Source: Bromus sterilis (lineage: Eukaryota > Streptophyta > Magnoliopsida > Poales > Poaceae). From it: a DNA stretch of 64,000 nt. The notes below the pieces were generated by a model, which searched no databases, was not told where the DNA came from, and saw only the letters and a program-made list of their open reading frames with translations. The stretch spans positions 380,029,016 through 380,093,015 of the forward strand of contig OX465597.1 in NCBI GenBank assembly GCA_950022295.1, in the 5' to 3' direction. This document shows, piece by piece, positions 22,150 through 33,267 of the stretch. The position numbers and the translations under genes are program-made. Numbering within the stretch: the first letter of the stretch is position 1; the number at the start of each line of letters is the position of its first letter.

Positions 22150-23040
22150 CAAATAATGTTAGCGTATGTTTGGGTCACCACGTACAAAAAAACTCGGCCC
22201 AACATGTGGCTCAAGACTATCTGGTCCTATTCTTGGCTCCAATTTGGGCCAGTTTTTCGTCCACGCGAACAAGACGTGGACGAACGTGACGTTCAATCTG
22301 TGAGAAAGAAGAAGGAGTGCACCCCGGAGGAGCAGGCGGTCCAATCATTCAAGCATGTCGAGCATAGGAAGAGGGAGAAGGCAAAGGAAGAGGTCCTCGT
22401 GGACATCGGTCTATTGTTGTGGTGCGCTCTACGGCTATGAATGTCGAGGACATTGCCACCAAGGTGGCGCAAACGACCCTCCTACTGCTTCCAGGGTTCG
22501 GCCAGCATAGGCTCATCGGTTGCATGACCTCCTTGTATACTGAAGTCACTGCGCCTGTCCGTTTTGTCATTTGCTTGCGGGTCCCTTCTCGAACACGATC
22601 CGACTACCACCCGGTTATCCACTTCTCCTCGGGGTGGCTCGTCGAAAGTGATGGATTTCATGCCGATCATCCCTGTGGGGGCTGGCATTGACTTCAACAT
22701 CGATCTAGTGCAAAGGGAGCCTTCGCGGGTGCTCTCTTCTGGAGGGCCGCAACTTTTTTGAATAAATGTCGACCCTGATGCCCGACGAGCTGTGGTACTA
22801 TCATGAGTACATGGTCGTGATGATCAACGATGATGCCCAATATGCTCAAGACCAAGACGGTCAATATCAAGATGGTCAAGATCAAGATACTCATGGCCAA
22901 GAGGTTGGAGGCCAAGAGGTTGTCGACCAAGGGACGATCGACCTCAATGATCATCCATGGTTCGAGGAAGAGCTCAAACAGCAAGCCAAGTCACAGAGAA
23001 GGCAACAATCGTGACGACCAAATCATACACTAAGGATGAG
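22150..23040 (+). other. Unrecognised region with short GC-rich frames
   Basis: Short overlapping frames only. One (22766-23014) has a Gln/Asp/Gly repeat (QDQDGQYQDG-like) followed by an acidic stretch. I do not recognise a family. It may be the body of a DNA transposon whose right end is at 23979. Confidence 0.25.
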
Positions 23041-23059
23041 GGCAAATTACCTTTTCGAG

Positions 23060-23979
23060 GCTTGCATTAGTAGATAAAACCTCTTCTATGACGTGTCAAA
23101 AAACTTTGATGGCGTAGGCATCCGACGCCAGTAATATTATGCCAGTGATAATCTTTTTTAATGGCGTGTCATCCATCCACGCCAACAATAATACATATAG
23201 TAATAGTGTTCTAGTTTTCTACACGCCATAAATAAACCAAAGTGTTAATGACGTGCAATGCTTTTCACACGTCAATAATAAGAAAATCAAAAAAAAAATC
23301 ACCGGTCAGCAGCAAGCGGCACATGTCGAGCGAGGAGCGATGTCTGTCGAACGGCTAGGACATCCGAGTGGCGAGCGGCGTCTAGCGAGTGAAGAGCGTG
23401 GCGCCATCGTCGTTGAAGAGCGCGGCACCGTCAAAGAACTCGTCATCGTCGAAGAGGGCGGCGCCGTCATCGTCAAAGGGCGCATCGACGACTGCGGACA
23501 TGGCAGCGGTTGAAGATAAGGCAAAACTTGTACGTGCTTCCTTTGGAAGTTTTGGTTGCGTCGGTGAGGCTTTGGAGTTTCGAGGCAACACTTATACGTA
23601 CACATGTTTAGGCTTTGGAGTTCAAAATTTAGTGGCGTGCATAATTACATTATTAACAACGTTTCATTTAACTCATATGCCATCAGTAAATGGTATTGAT
23701 TCAATTATCAATGGCGTTGAAAATAGTCGAAGGTCATAGATATGTATGATATTAATGGTGTGACAAAAAAATACACGCCAGTACTGACTTCTACCGAGAG
23801 AGACTGCTGGACCCCACATACTAGTGACGTGGATTTTTTACGACACACCACCAGTAACCTGTTATAGCTGGTGTACGAGAAAATGAGACACCAATACTAT
23901 GTTTAAAAAATAGCAATGACGTGGATTAAATTTAATGTGCTAGCAATTAAAATTGGGGATAAGCTTTTTTCTACTAGTG
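23060..23979. mobile_element. CACTA-type transposon right end with subterminal repeats
   Basis: The terminus reads, on the minus strand from 23979, CACTAGTAGAAAAAAGC, a CACTA-superfamily end. Inward from it, short motifs of the type TGGCGTG / GACGTG / CACGCCA recur in both orientations (23083, 23108, 23160, 23222, 23252, 23630, 23700, 23775, 23825, 23920), which are typical subterminal repeats. A GC-rich block (23320-23510) interrupts them. I could not find the left CACTA end, so the left limit is approximate. Confidence 0.5.
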
Positions 23980-23984
23980 TTGGA

Positions 23985-24690
23985 TGTAAATTGGACAAGA
24001 TCCAAAGATCGGCACCGAGAAAAACTGTGAAAATTTTTGGAGGATGATCCACAATTACTTCCATAATCATAGAAAATAGGTGTCCTATAAATTTGAAAGA
24101 TACTGGAATGAATTATCACTTCAAAAGAGGTGGGTCTTCGTTTAAACATGGTGCGATAAATTTTATGGCGCATTTGTTCATGTAACTGCTCGATCCTTTA
24201 GTGGCATTGACGTCTAGGATAACGTCAAGGACTTGGTATGTTCTTAGTTGTCCTCTTCATATAAGCTTGCTGTTTTTTTGTCGGTTCATGTACATATGTT
24301 GTTGGTTCCATATACATATGTTGGTGTTGCAAGCTTTGAAAACCTTCAATGTGCAACATATGAGTAATCCATTTACCTTGACCCAATGTTGGATGAAATT
24401 TAAAAAAAATTAAAAACAAAAGACACAACATGCGTGATGCTTTGACGTACGTTTTGCAAAAAAATATTGAAGGGTTTCATAACCCAAAAGGATACAACAA
24501 GTGAGAAGAGGAAAGATAAGAAGCGCTGAGAGAAGGAGGCCATGAAGAACTTTTTTGACTTGCAAAAAAGAAAAGCTCGGGGTTGATAATAAAAATACCC
24601 GATCAAAAATGAAGAAAGTGGAGATGAAGTAAAAGAAGATAAAGTTTCACTAATGTCTATGGATTTGGAGACCATGGGTCCAACTTGAGC
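23985..24690 (+). pseudogene. Relic of transposon-associated trihelix/NAM-C-like protein
   Basis: In shifting plus-strand frames I read NPFTLTQCWMKFKK (about 24360-24405), then GFHNPKGYNK and KEAMKNFFDLQKRKA (about 24440-24580). This order matches the annotation class 'glutathione S-transferase T3-like', DNA-binding companions of Harbinger-type transposases. Stops and frameshifts are frequent, so it is dead. Confidence 0.35.
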
Positions 24691-25089
24691 TTAGATGGCC
24701 CTAAAATAAAGGCTTGATTTGAAAAGAGGCAAAAGTTCATGATTAAGCGAGACGACGAGTGATGGTCGATGATTTTGAACTACAACGAAACATATATTGT
24801 GCTACTTATTCTCCTACATTTAGTTTAAGATGCCGGCATGATATTTTGCTATACATTGCTATGTTTAATTTAAGATAAAATTGTGTTAAATTTGACCGAC
24901 ATCTCCATCTGACCCCCATCCTCCTGACCACGCACCGGAAAACCACTGTAGGAGGACAGCAGTGGTGAAACTAACAGCAGACGAGACAGGCAACAGTTTG
25001 CATGCTGCTGCTACAGAAAAAACACGACAATGCACAATGTCAGTATTTAATTAACTCGCACCATTACCATTATACACTCAGACAACGAG
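24691..25089. other. Spacer, nothing recognised
   Basis: AT-rich, no convincing ORF or repeat. Confidence 0.35.
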
Positions 25090-25970
25090 TCAAATGACCA
25101 CAAACCACGCAGGAATAGCATGGGCTACAATACCCCTACTGTCTACTGCTCGGTACTTGCTCCAGCAAGGCCGACAACAACAATGCAAACGACAAACAAG
25201 CAGGGGAGCAACAGCAACAAGGAGAGATCCCCACGGCCTGTCCAGGTCAGGTGGTCGCAATCGCAATGCAAACGCAACTACTCTTGGCGCGTCCAGACCA
25301 TGTACTACAGAGCTGGTGCTGGGTGCTCCTCGCACCAGTGCAGTGCAGAGTGCCCTGGGCGCGTCCAGGCCACTGAGACTCCGTGGTGGCGCCGGTGCCG
25401 GGGCCGTGGCTGACTGGCCGGCGCAGGGGATCCCCACGCCCAGCAAATCATCACGAAAAAGGTATCGGTATCGAGGCCCAGGAGGTGGGGACGGTGGTGC
25501 AGCCTTCTTCACTGGGGGAGCGGTGAGTGGGGGGCGTGAAGGACCGGGGCCGGTAATAATGTCGCCCGCCCGCGCACACCGTGGGAGCACGAGGGGAGAG
25601 TACTCCGTATCGGGATTCAGATTTCAGAGACGAGGTGAGGTGATGATCTGAACTCTGAAGAGTTCGGGGCATCGTGACGTGAGAGTGGACTCCCAAATCC
25701 CAATCCATTCGGCCCGACCGACCATCACCAACCCCTCCCGCGATTGCCAAAGAGGGGAGGGGAGCGGGCGGCGGAAAGGGCGCCGGGACGCGCGCGGGTG
25801 AGGCCCCGCCACGTCGGTTTGGCAGGACCGGACTGCTCGCGTTTTCCCCACTGATCGAAAAGGGGACGCGCTCCCCCGGACTGTGCGGCCAAACAATTCG
25901 AATCTCTTCCTACCTTCCGGGCTTGGGTTTGAACTGGTTTTCTAATTCCCAAGGGAAAACAGCACATTCT
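25090..25970 (-). other. GC- and CpG-rich patch with overlapping frames on both strands
   Basis: GC content rises sharply here against AT-rich flanks. A minus frame (25090-25590, 166 aa) and a plus frame (25094-25651, 185 aa) overlap. The minus one has a Pro/Ala-rich part with PPSPPPGPRYRYLFRDDLLG, which looks the more protein-like. Neither shows a recognisable domain, and both could be chance frames in a CpG-rich gene edge or promoter remnant. Confidence 0.25.
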
Positions 25971-26325
25971 TCGAATCTTCTTCGGGATTTACGTAGTCAA
26001 AAAGCTCATCCTCTCCTCAACTCATCCCGGGAGTAATCAAGTCTCTTTTTTTATTGCGGATGATGAGTAATCAAGTTTGAGCAACAAGTTTCATTCATTC
26101 CCCCTTTTTTTTGCGGGGTTCATTGTTCGCCTTTTGCCCAGTAAGTAATGAAAGACTCATATTCCGAGTCCATGTTTGATCATTGATTAGGCCAACAAAG
26201 TAAGAGTTCGTACAAAAATATTTCATTCAGTTCGCACGTGAAATAATTTTCCAGTGAAATAAGTTATCAAATCAGTGATTAAAAATTCACTCAAAATATC
26301 ATATGTGCATCTAAAAGCATACTAC
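25971..26325. other. Spacer, nothing recognised
   Basis: AT-rich sequence with short T-tracts, no feature supported. Confidence 0.35.
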
Positions 26326-26454
26326 CTCTATATCAAAATGTAAAACGTTTTCAATTTTCTATAGGGCATAAACAAGACATCTCTCAACGCTGGATGTCAC
26401 TGACGATGTGTCCTTCCAAAAAAGACATTTTATACTTTGTTACGAACGGAGTAT
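26326..26454. mobile_element. Degenerate Stowaway-like MITE
   Basis: Left side TACTACCTCTATATCAAAATGTAAAACG and right side (CATTTTATACTTTG...ACGGAGTA) are imperfect inverted repeats ending near TA. They resemble the CTCCCTC...GAGGGAG ends of Stowaway elements after decay. Confidence 0.45.
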
Positions 26455-27680
26455 GTCTTAAGAGTAAGGGCTATCCCACGACCGAGACACATCTCTATCG
26501 TTAGCCATTAAAAAACAAAAAATCATACGACATCACACATATTTTCTCACAAAAATGTTTTGCACAAATTCTTATTGATGTCTACGTGCTTTGGGGGTGT
26601 AAAGAGTTTTATTATCAAATGTTGGAAAAGTTTGAAAGGAATTAGTCATATAAATATCGGAGTTACAATTTGTCGTGCAAAAAAAGACATGGTATGCGCT
26701 TGGATAAAAAAAACAGTGCTACTTTTTCACGAATATCTCGAGCACCATAGTTTTATCTGTTTTCCTGGGTCATCAACATATTCCTTTATTTACAAATTTT
26801 TATTAGCACGGAGCAACCACTAGCAATTGTATGTGTAAAATTTTCAAGCACTTAATCTTGTAAGTATGTGTTAAGGAATGAAATAATCATTCTCAAAGCA
26901 CATACTCTCACGATCCATTCCATCTTTGACGGCTTCAGAGAAGATATTTGTCTTGCGTGTAAATCGTGTTGCAAGAACACATATTGTGTATTTGTTTTTT
27001 ACAAAATGCATGCAATTTAGCGATGATATATTATGTGTCATTATGTCTTTGCAAAGTGAACACATATAGATAAATTTGCAAAATACATATAATTCATCGC
27101 ATTTGATTATAAGTAGTATTTCTCATGTCTGTTAAGAGAAAGAACCGAAAATAGTGAAGTTTTTTTTAAGTCCGAAAATAGTGAAGTTGATGAAGTGTTA
27201 TGTGTGCTTGTTGAAAATATAATATGAGTAGCATTTCACGTATACTAAAAATAGTTCTCCTTCCTATTAATAAGCGATATTTATTATGGATCGAAGAAAG
27301 TAATATAAGCAGTGGCATTTCTCATAATACATGTTGAAATAATAAAAGTAGTGAGGTTGATGATGTGACATAGTACTATGTAACAAAATGTGGCATGTGT
27401 GTATAGGAGGATTAGCAGCGCCTAAGGCCTCCGTCAATTCCTGAAAAGAAACAAATCAGGTGAGCATTTGCGTAATATGACAACCTCTAGAGGGGCCGAA
27501 GCACAATCAAGGCAAACCTATGATGCATACGCACGCACACGCGACCCTGGTGATCCAATGCGGCCTCGTGTTCTCCCCTCTCTCTTTCCTCTGACTTCTT
27601 CGCCTCCTCCTGCTCCAGTCCTCGCCCTCTCCTCCCTCCCTCCCTCGCACTGACCCGACTCGCTTCGCTTCCAAGTTCCA
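26455..27680. other. Intergenic spacer and promoter region of the kinase gene
   Basis: Mostly AT-rich with no ORF of note. At 27257-27305 (CTCCTTCCTATTAATAAG...GGATCGAAGAAAG) there is what may be a collapsed Stowaway end. From about 27560 the sequence turns into a CT-rich leader (CTCTCTCTTTCC, CTCCCTCCCTCCC), typical of grass 5' UTRs. No clear TATA box was found. Confidence 0.35.
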
Positions 27681-27731
27681 ATGGCGACGCCGACGCAACT
27701 GCTTACCTCACGACGCACGCCACGCGCCTGA
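27681..27731 (+). promoter_or_regulatory. Possible upstream ORF of the kinase gene
   Basis: A 16-codon frame (ATGGCGACGCC... to TGA) lies 59 bp before the kinase start, in the likely 5' leader. Its ATG context (CCAATGG) is good. If transcribed it could lower kinase translation. Transcript start is not known from sequence. Confidence 0.35.
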
Positions 27732-27790
27732 GCACCAAATCAACCCGTCCGTCGTCGCCGCCCCCGCGCGCGCACCCCAGCAGAAAACAC

Positions 27791-30700
27791 ATGGCCGCGC
27801 CGGGCTTGGACGAGGTCATGGCCTTCCTCACCGAGCACGGCTTCGCCAGCACCGCCTCCGCCCTCCTGGACGACGTGCTGGGCCGCTCCGCGGGCGGGGA
27901 GCCCGAGCCGGCCGCCGCATTAGATCCCCAGCTCCCGCCCCTCCGTATGTCGGCCTCCGGCGCCGGCCTGCCGCCGCCCGCGAGCCCGGGTTCCAGCTCC
28001 GGCTCGGCGTCCTCCTCCGCCTTCGTCAGCATGCGCTCATCGCCCTCAGGTAGTCACGCCGTAAGTCCCTTTTCCCGTCTCCGTTAAACCCCACCCTCCT
28101 CCTCTCTCTGTTTCCGTCGCTGGCGCTTGTGCCCGGCGAAATCTCGATCTCTGCGCCCATATTTCTGTGGATGTGGGTGGCTTTGAGAGCAATTCGAAGC
28201 TTCTGGTTCAACCCAAGAACATGTTTCTTCTTGGACGATTTTCGTACTGTAAATGTAAGAAATGAATTGAAATTGATCCCAGGTGATTGGTTAAACCCCT
28301 CCCTCGGTTGTCGGTTCGCCCGTGACTAAATTCTACCATCTCCCTACCTGGTTTAGCGCTCTGTTCTTCGAAATTCAGGGTGTTTTCTCACAATTCTGAC
28401 CCGGAATTTGATCTATTCCTGTTTCGATGATCAGGGCTGCTGAATCCATACGGCGTGTGGTCGTCCCGGCACTCGCTATCGGACGCGTCGTCGTCTGAGA
28501 TGGAGTTCGGGACAGCACGCCAGTACGACACCACTGACGTCTTCTTCCAGGAAGGCTGGCTCTACGACGACCACATCTTCCATAGCAAGCCCAAGTCGGA
28601 CGACGGTGGCACAGACAAAGAAGAGGACAAGTTTGTTCTCGGCGCTCACGGCGGCTCGGGACGGACAGAAGCGTTCGTGCTTGGCCCTGGCGCCGACTAC
28701 TGCCGCCACGAACACACCGGCAATGGCGGCTGTGAGGGGTGCGACGAGGTGTACACCTGCTCGTCACCGCTCTGCGGTTGCTGTGGCGGGGGAGTCAAGG
28801 ATGCAGAGGGGCTGGACGTCGTCAGGAATTCTAGCTCCGCTGTCTATGGGAGGTACAAGATCATGGATGACCAGACAGAGGTACTGGACGAGTGTGGCCT
28901 GGATGCGTTTCAGATGAAGCAGAGTGGGGATGCTGTGCTTGAGTGCGATTTGCCCAGAGAATTTGGGCAAGTGGACGAGGGTCTGGAGCTGAATGTTGTG
29001 GAGAAGGAGCTTCAAATGCTCAGTTCATTTGATACTTATGATGATTCTGGAATTGCTGCAAGTAAGTGTTTGTACTCCATTTGTTGGGAATTCTATGGTA
29101 CTAGTAATAATGTAAAAAAATTCCCATTCAATCACTTGTGCCAATGAAGATAAACTGAAATTGTTCACTGGAAAATCTAATGTGGTGGGTGAGGGGAATA
29201 GATTACAACATTTAAAAGGTTGGGTACTGTTAAGGTTTTCAGGTTGAATTGTAAAGACCTGAATCTCTGCTGCCATTTTGCAAATATACAAGGAGAAAAA
29301 AAATGCTATACTAGCCAGTGACAACGAATTTCAGATCTGCAAATAATCAAGGACCAAATATCGTCTATTTGTCCAATGATTATAAGCACTGATGTATGGG
29401 TCAGAGTAGTGGCTGTTATTCACTTTACTGTCTAAAGGTTTTCCTTTGCTTGCTTACTGTGTGTTTTAGTTCTAATTTCAAATGCTTATCGTCCTGCATA
29501 GGTCCAGTGCGAGTGCGCAATGTCACTGACAGTGTAGAGTTGGATGATAACACTGAAAACCATCTGAAAAGCAGCAGTGAAAAAGAATATCTGAAAGAGA
29601 GTTATAGCTTGCATCCTTTCCAGGAGACTGGTGATTATGATGACACCTATGAGTTTGGAGATGTTGGGCCATTGAATACAGATGTTAAGAAGTCTGCTAC
29701 TCTTATAGCTGAGGAAGAAGATCCGGAGTCAAATATTGATTATGCCGTCTCTAATTTCCATCAAGAATACGAGGTATTTGAATTGAGAATTGTCCACCGC
29801 AAGAACAGGTTCACATCAAATCTTTTATTTTCTTTTCTGGTTGTTGCTAAAATAAATAGTACGTATGCTTATATGTATGCATCCATTGCAGGACTGGCTT
29901 CGAAGAACACAAAGATTTTCCCATTATCTTGAATTCAGTCATAGCAGGAAGATATTATGTTACTGAATATCTTGGCTCGGCTGCATTCAGCAGGGTTGTC
30001 CAAGCACATGATCTTCAGACAGGAATGGATATTTGCCTAAAAATAATAAAAAATGATAAGGATTTCTTTGATCAGAGTTTGGATGAGATAAAACTGCTGA
30101 AGTTTGTGAATAAATACGATCCATCAGATGAGCATCATGTACTGCGACTCTATGACTACTTCTATCATCAGGTATACCACTTGAAGAAGCAGTTGGCTGA
30201 GATTCTCCTTTTCTGTTAACTCCATACTGCATACAACTTGAATGAAAAAGAATCTAGAATATATTTAAAGGGATGTACACTTGGTCCTTATGAATATATC
30301 AAAGGATGTATTGTATCAACATGCTATTTTAGTTTGATTCACATACGTCATTTGCTTGCAGGAATGCGTTTGATTGTAGAGCCTAGTGAAATATTTTTGT
30401 TGTCTTATTCTACCTTGCATAATTCTGATTACTGACATCAAACAAGTACTGTCAGGAACATCTTTTCATTGTCACTGAATTACTGCGAGCAAATCTGTAC
30501 GAGTTTCAGAAATATAACCAGGATTCCGGTGGTGAGGTGTACTTTACATTTCCTAGGATACAGGTATGTTGAACCAGATATTCTTTATTACCGTGACATG
30601 CTCTGAGAATCCCATAGTGCAAGAAGTATGCGATCACATAACTATTTACATGCCAGTCTGTATTCTGCACCTTATCTTATAGCAAACTGTGTTTGAAATT

Positions 30701-32406
30701 TAAAATAGAGAAAAAATTTAGTTGCTGGACCCTAACTTATTATTTTCTCAAAATGATAAAGTTGCCTATGAGATTAGCAGTTTGAGCACAGTTATAATTC
30801 CCTCATGAAAGTTGGTTCTGGTGAAATAAAATTTCCCGTTTATTTCAGGCGATTGCTCGACAATGTTTAGAAGCTTTGGTTTATTTGCACCAGTTAAGGA
30901 TCATTCATTGTGACCTAAAGCCAGAGAATATCCTTATCAAGAGCTACAGCAGGTGTGAAATTAAGGTCATTGATCTTGGAAGTAGTTGCTTCTTGACAGA
31001 CAGCTTATGCCTGTATGTCCAATCACGTTCTTATCGAGCTCCTGAGGTCATTCTGGGCCTGCCATATGATCAGAGGATTGACATTTGGTCTCTCGGTTGC
31101 ATCCTTGCTGAACTATACACCGGCGAAGTAAGTAACTTTTTGCTGAGTTGATATTTTTAAATTTTGTACTCCCTCCATTCCCTTATACAAGGCCACTTCG
31201 TTTTCCGTGTCAAACTTTTGACTTATAATTTTGGTCAACAGAAAATGGATTATATGTCATAAAAAATATATCGTAGGAAAGTTCTTTGAAATGTGCATGC
31301 AGTGACAAATAATTATGGCATATAACTCACTTTTTATTGGTAAAATTAATGGTCAAAGTTAGACATAAAAATATGAAGTGGCCTTGTATAAGGGAATGGA
31401 GGAAGTATATATATCAAGTTCTTAGCTATGTTAAGCTAACAATGGTCAATGGTCCTATCAGTATATTGATCTTATGGAGATTGCAATATGTGGACTTGAT
31501 AGTATGCTGGCATGTTCATATCATTTATTGTTTAAATACTACTCCCTCCGTTCCAACATAAGTGTTAGTACAAAGTTATACTACTCCCTCCGATCCAAAT
31601 TAATTGACACACACTTAGTATAATTTTGTACTAGAGTTGTACTAAGTGTGCATCAATTAATATGGATCGGAGGGAGTACTAAAGTTGAGACACTTATTTT
31701 GGAACAGAGGGAGTAGTATGTTAATTTGTACTGTAGCTCCAAAACCAGAATTTGAGTAAAATAGAGCCTGAATTTCTCTAGCAAGGTAGGTATATTGTTT
31801 CTGTTTTTGGAGGACCTGGAAAGTCTATTGTCTTGTTTAATTTGAAATCTGACCAACACAAAACACAATGGTGTGCTTCTAGTTGTTTTTAGCATTTAAA
31901 AGGAGCAAACCATCTACTCATAAACTCATAATGTTGACTCTTTACACATGACAGGTATTATTTCCTAATGAACCAGTGTCGATGATGCTTGCTCGAATGA
32001 TTGGGATAATTGGTCCAATAGACACAGAAATGTTAGCATTGGGACAGGAGACACACAAGTATTTCACTAATGATTATGATCTTTATACCAAGAATGAGGT
32101 ACAATTCATTTCCTGTTTTCTGCTTCAAGTCTAGACATATATGCTATAAGAGCATTAATAACCGCTTGATCTTAATATCATGGATAGTAAACACTAAATA
32201 CTTAGGACTTACCTTTCCTTATCTGTATCCAGGAGACAGAAAAATTAGAGTACTTGGTCCCAGAGAAGTCCTCTCTGCGACGTCACTTGCAATGCCCGGA
32301 TCCGCAGTTTGTTGATTTTCTATCTTATCTACTGCAAATAAACCCCACGAAGAGACCAACAGCCAGTGAAGCACTAGAGCATCCATGGCTTTCATATCAG
32401 TACTGA
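27791..32406 (+). CDS. Plant DYRK-type dual-specificity protein kinase, 8 exons
   Basis: Exons 27791-28049, 28435-29061, 29502-29808, 29892-30171, 30456-30563, 30849-31127, 31955-32098 and 32233-32406 join in frame at GT-AG sites to give 725 aa. Residues about 7-30 form a LisH-like helix pair. Residues 31-415 are a long, mostly disordered Ser/Asp/Glu-rich region with a Cys-rich patch in exon 2. The kinase domain (about 418-720) has a glycine-loop variant LGSAAFSRV (425-433), Lys448, the catalytic HCDLKPEN (Asp549), DLG in place of DFG (Asp569) and the activation segment YVQSRSYRAPE. Tyr583 matches the second Tyr of the DYRK YxY autophosphorylation motif, and the first Tyr is Cys here. These are DYRK/CMGC hallmarks; the long N-terminus and late kinase domain fit the plant DYRKP group. 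Likely a soluble regulator phosphorylating Ser/Thr; substrates unknown. Intron 6 holds three MITEs. Intact. Confidence 0.92.
31169..31405. mobile_element. Stowaway MITE in kinase intron 6
   Basis: 237 bp with inverted ends CTCCCTCCATTCCCTTATAC and the matching complement ending GGGAATGGAGGAAG, flanked by TA on both sides (31167-31168, 31406-31407). Noncoding, folds back at its ends. Confidence 0.82.
31542..31713. mobile_element. Stowaway MITE (outer) in kinase intron 6, split by another
   Basis: Ends CTCCCTCCGTTCCAACATAA and its complement (TTATTTTGGAACAGAGGGAG) with TA duplications at 31540-31541 and 31714-31715. A second Stowaway sits inside at 31584-31676. Without it the element would be about 77 bp. 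Confidence 0.82.
31584..31676. mobile_element. Stowaway MITE (inner), nested
   Basis: 93 bp, ends CTCCCTCCGATCCAAATTAA and the matching complement ending GATCGGAGGGAG, with TA at 31582-31583 and 31677-31678. It lies wholly within the outer element, so it inserted later. Confidence 0.82.
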
Positions 32407-33251
32407 TCTCGAGCCAACCAGTGCTTTCTTCTGTTTCAAGGGTAATTTGCTCGTACAAGAATGGATTTTCGGGGTCTCCTTATTTGGAGCCTTTTTAAAA
32501 ATTAAAAAGAAAAGAAAAAAAGAGGAGTTGTTCCATATGACATGAAAGATGAAACATAACTGTTTCTGTGTGTTGTAGAGTCTTTTTACTCTTTTGGCTG
32601 CAGGCTTGCTGAACTAGCATGTGGCCCATTTTCTTCTTTGTTCGTGTCTTTCAGGGCAATTCTTTGATTGGAAGCCCTGGTTCGTGAGTGTATGTAAATA
32701 TGAGGGAATTTTCCATGTGTATCTGTACAGTTGAAACTTACACTTGTAATCCATCTGATTTGTCCGTTACAACATAATCAAACGAGAGAATGGCTATATG
32801 TAAGTCGCCTGAAATTTTATTTTGGGTTCAATTTTTTTGGCCATTGAATTATGATTCAACGGTGGTCCTTCTTTCTTCTTCCTACAACTTTTTTTCTCCT
32901 TCAACAATTCATCCTCTCACAAAATCGACTTATCCAAATTGCAAAATCAGTCAACTTACATATAGCTATTGTGATCAAACAATTGGTTAAGCGTGCAATC
33001 ATCCTCCTGTGTTTTTTTTTTTGCGATTCTCCTGTGTTGAGTTTACGTTAGGTAAATTTCAAAAAAGCTACTACACCTACATAATGTTTCTACTTAATCT
33101 TACTTACCCTTTCTTCTGACCTAATGCAACCATCAGTTCACCAGGTTTCCCTCATTTTTTGCTGCACTCACTCACTCTGAAGTCTGAAGTCTGAACTGTC
33201 CGGCCCAAGCCCAATACGTCTGCGTCTGGCAAGTGGCAACAAACGTCCCTA
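32407..33251. other. Kinase 3' UTR, then spacer that was probably the PPR promoter
   Basis: No ORF. The first ~350 bp are the likely 3' UTR of the kinase gene. The segment just before 33252 was contiguous with the PPR leader before the LINE inserted at 33252. Confidence 0.45.
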
Positions 33252-33267
33252 CCAGCGCCAAAAATCT
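33252..33267. repeat. LINE target-site duplication, 5' copy
   Basis: CCAGCGCCAAAAATCT, identical over 16 bp to 35080-35095. Confidence 0.85.

Noticed and set aside
22766..23014. Gln/Asp-rich frame as a gene
   Set aside because: Short, repeat-driven, no homologous pattern recognised, and in transposon debris.
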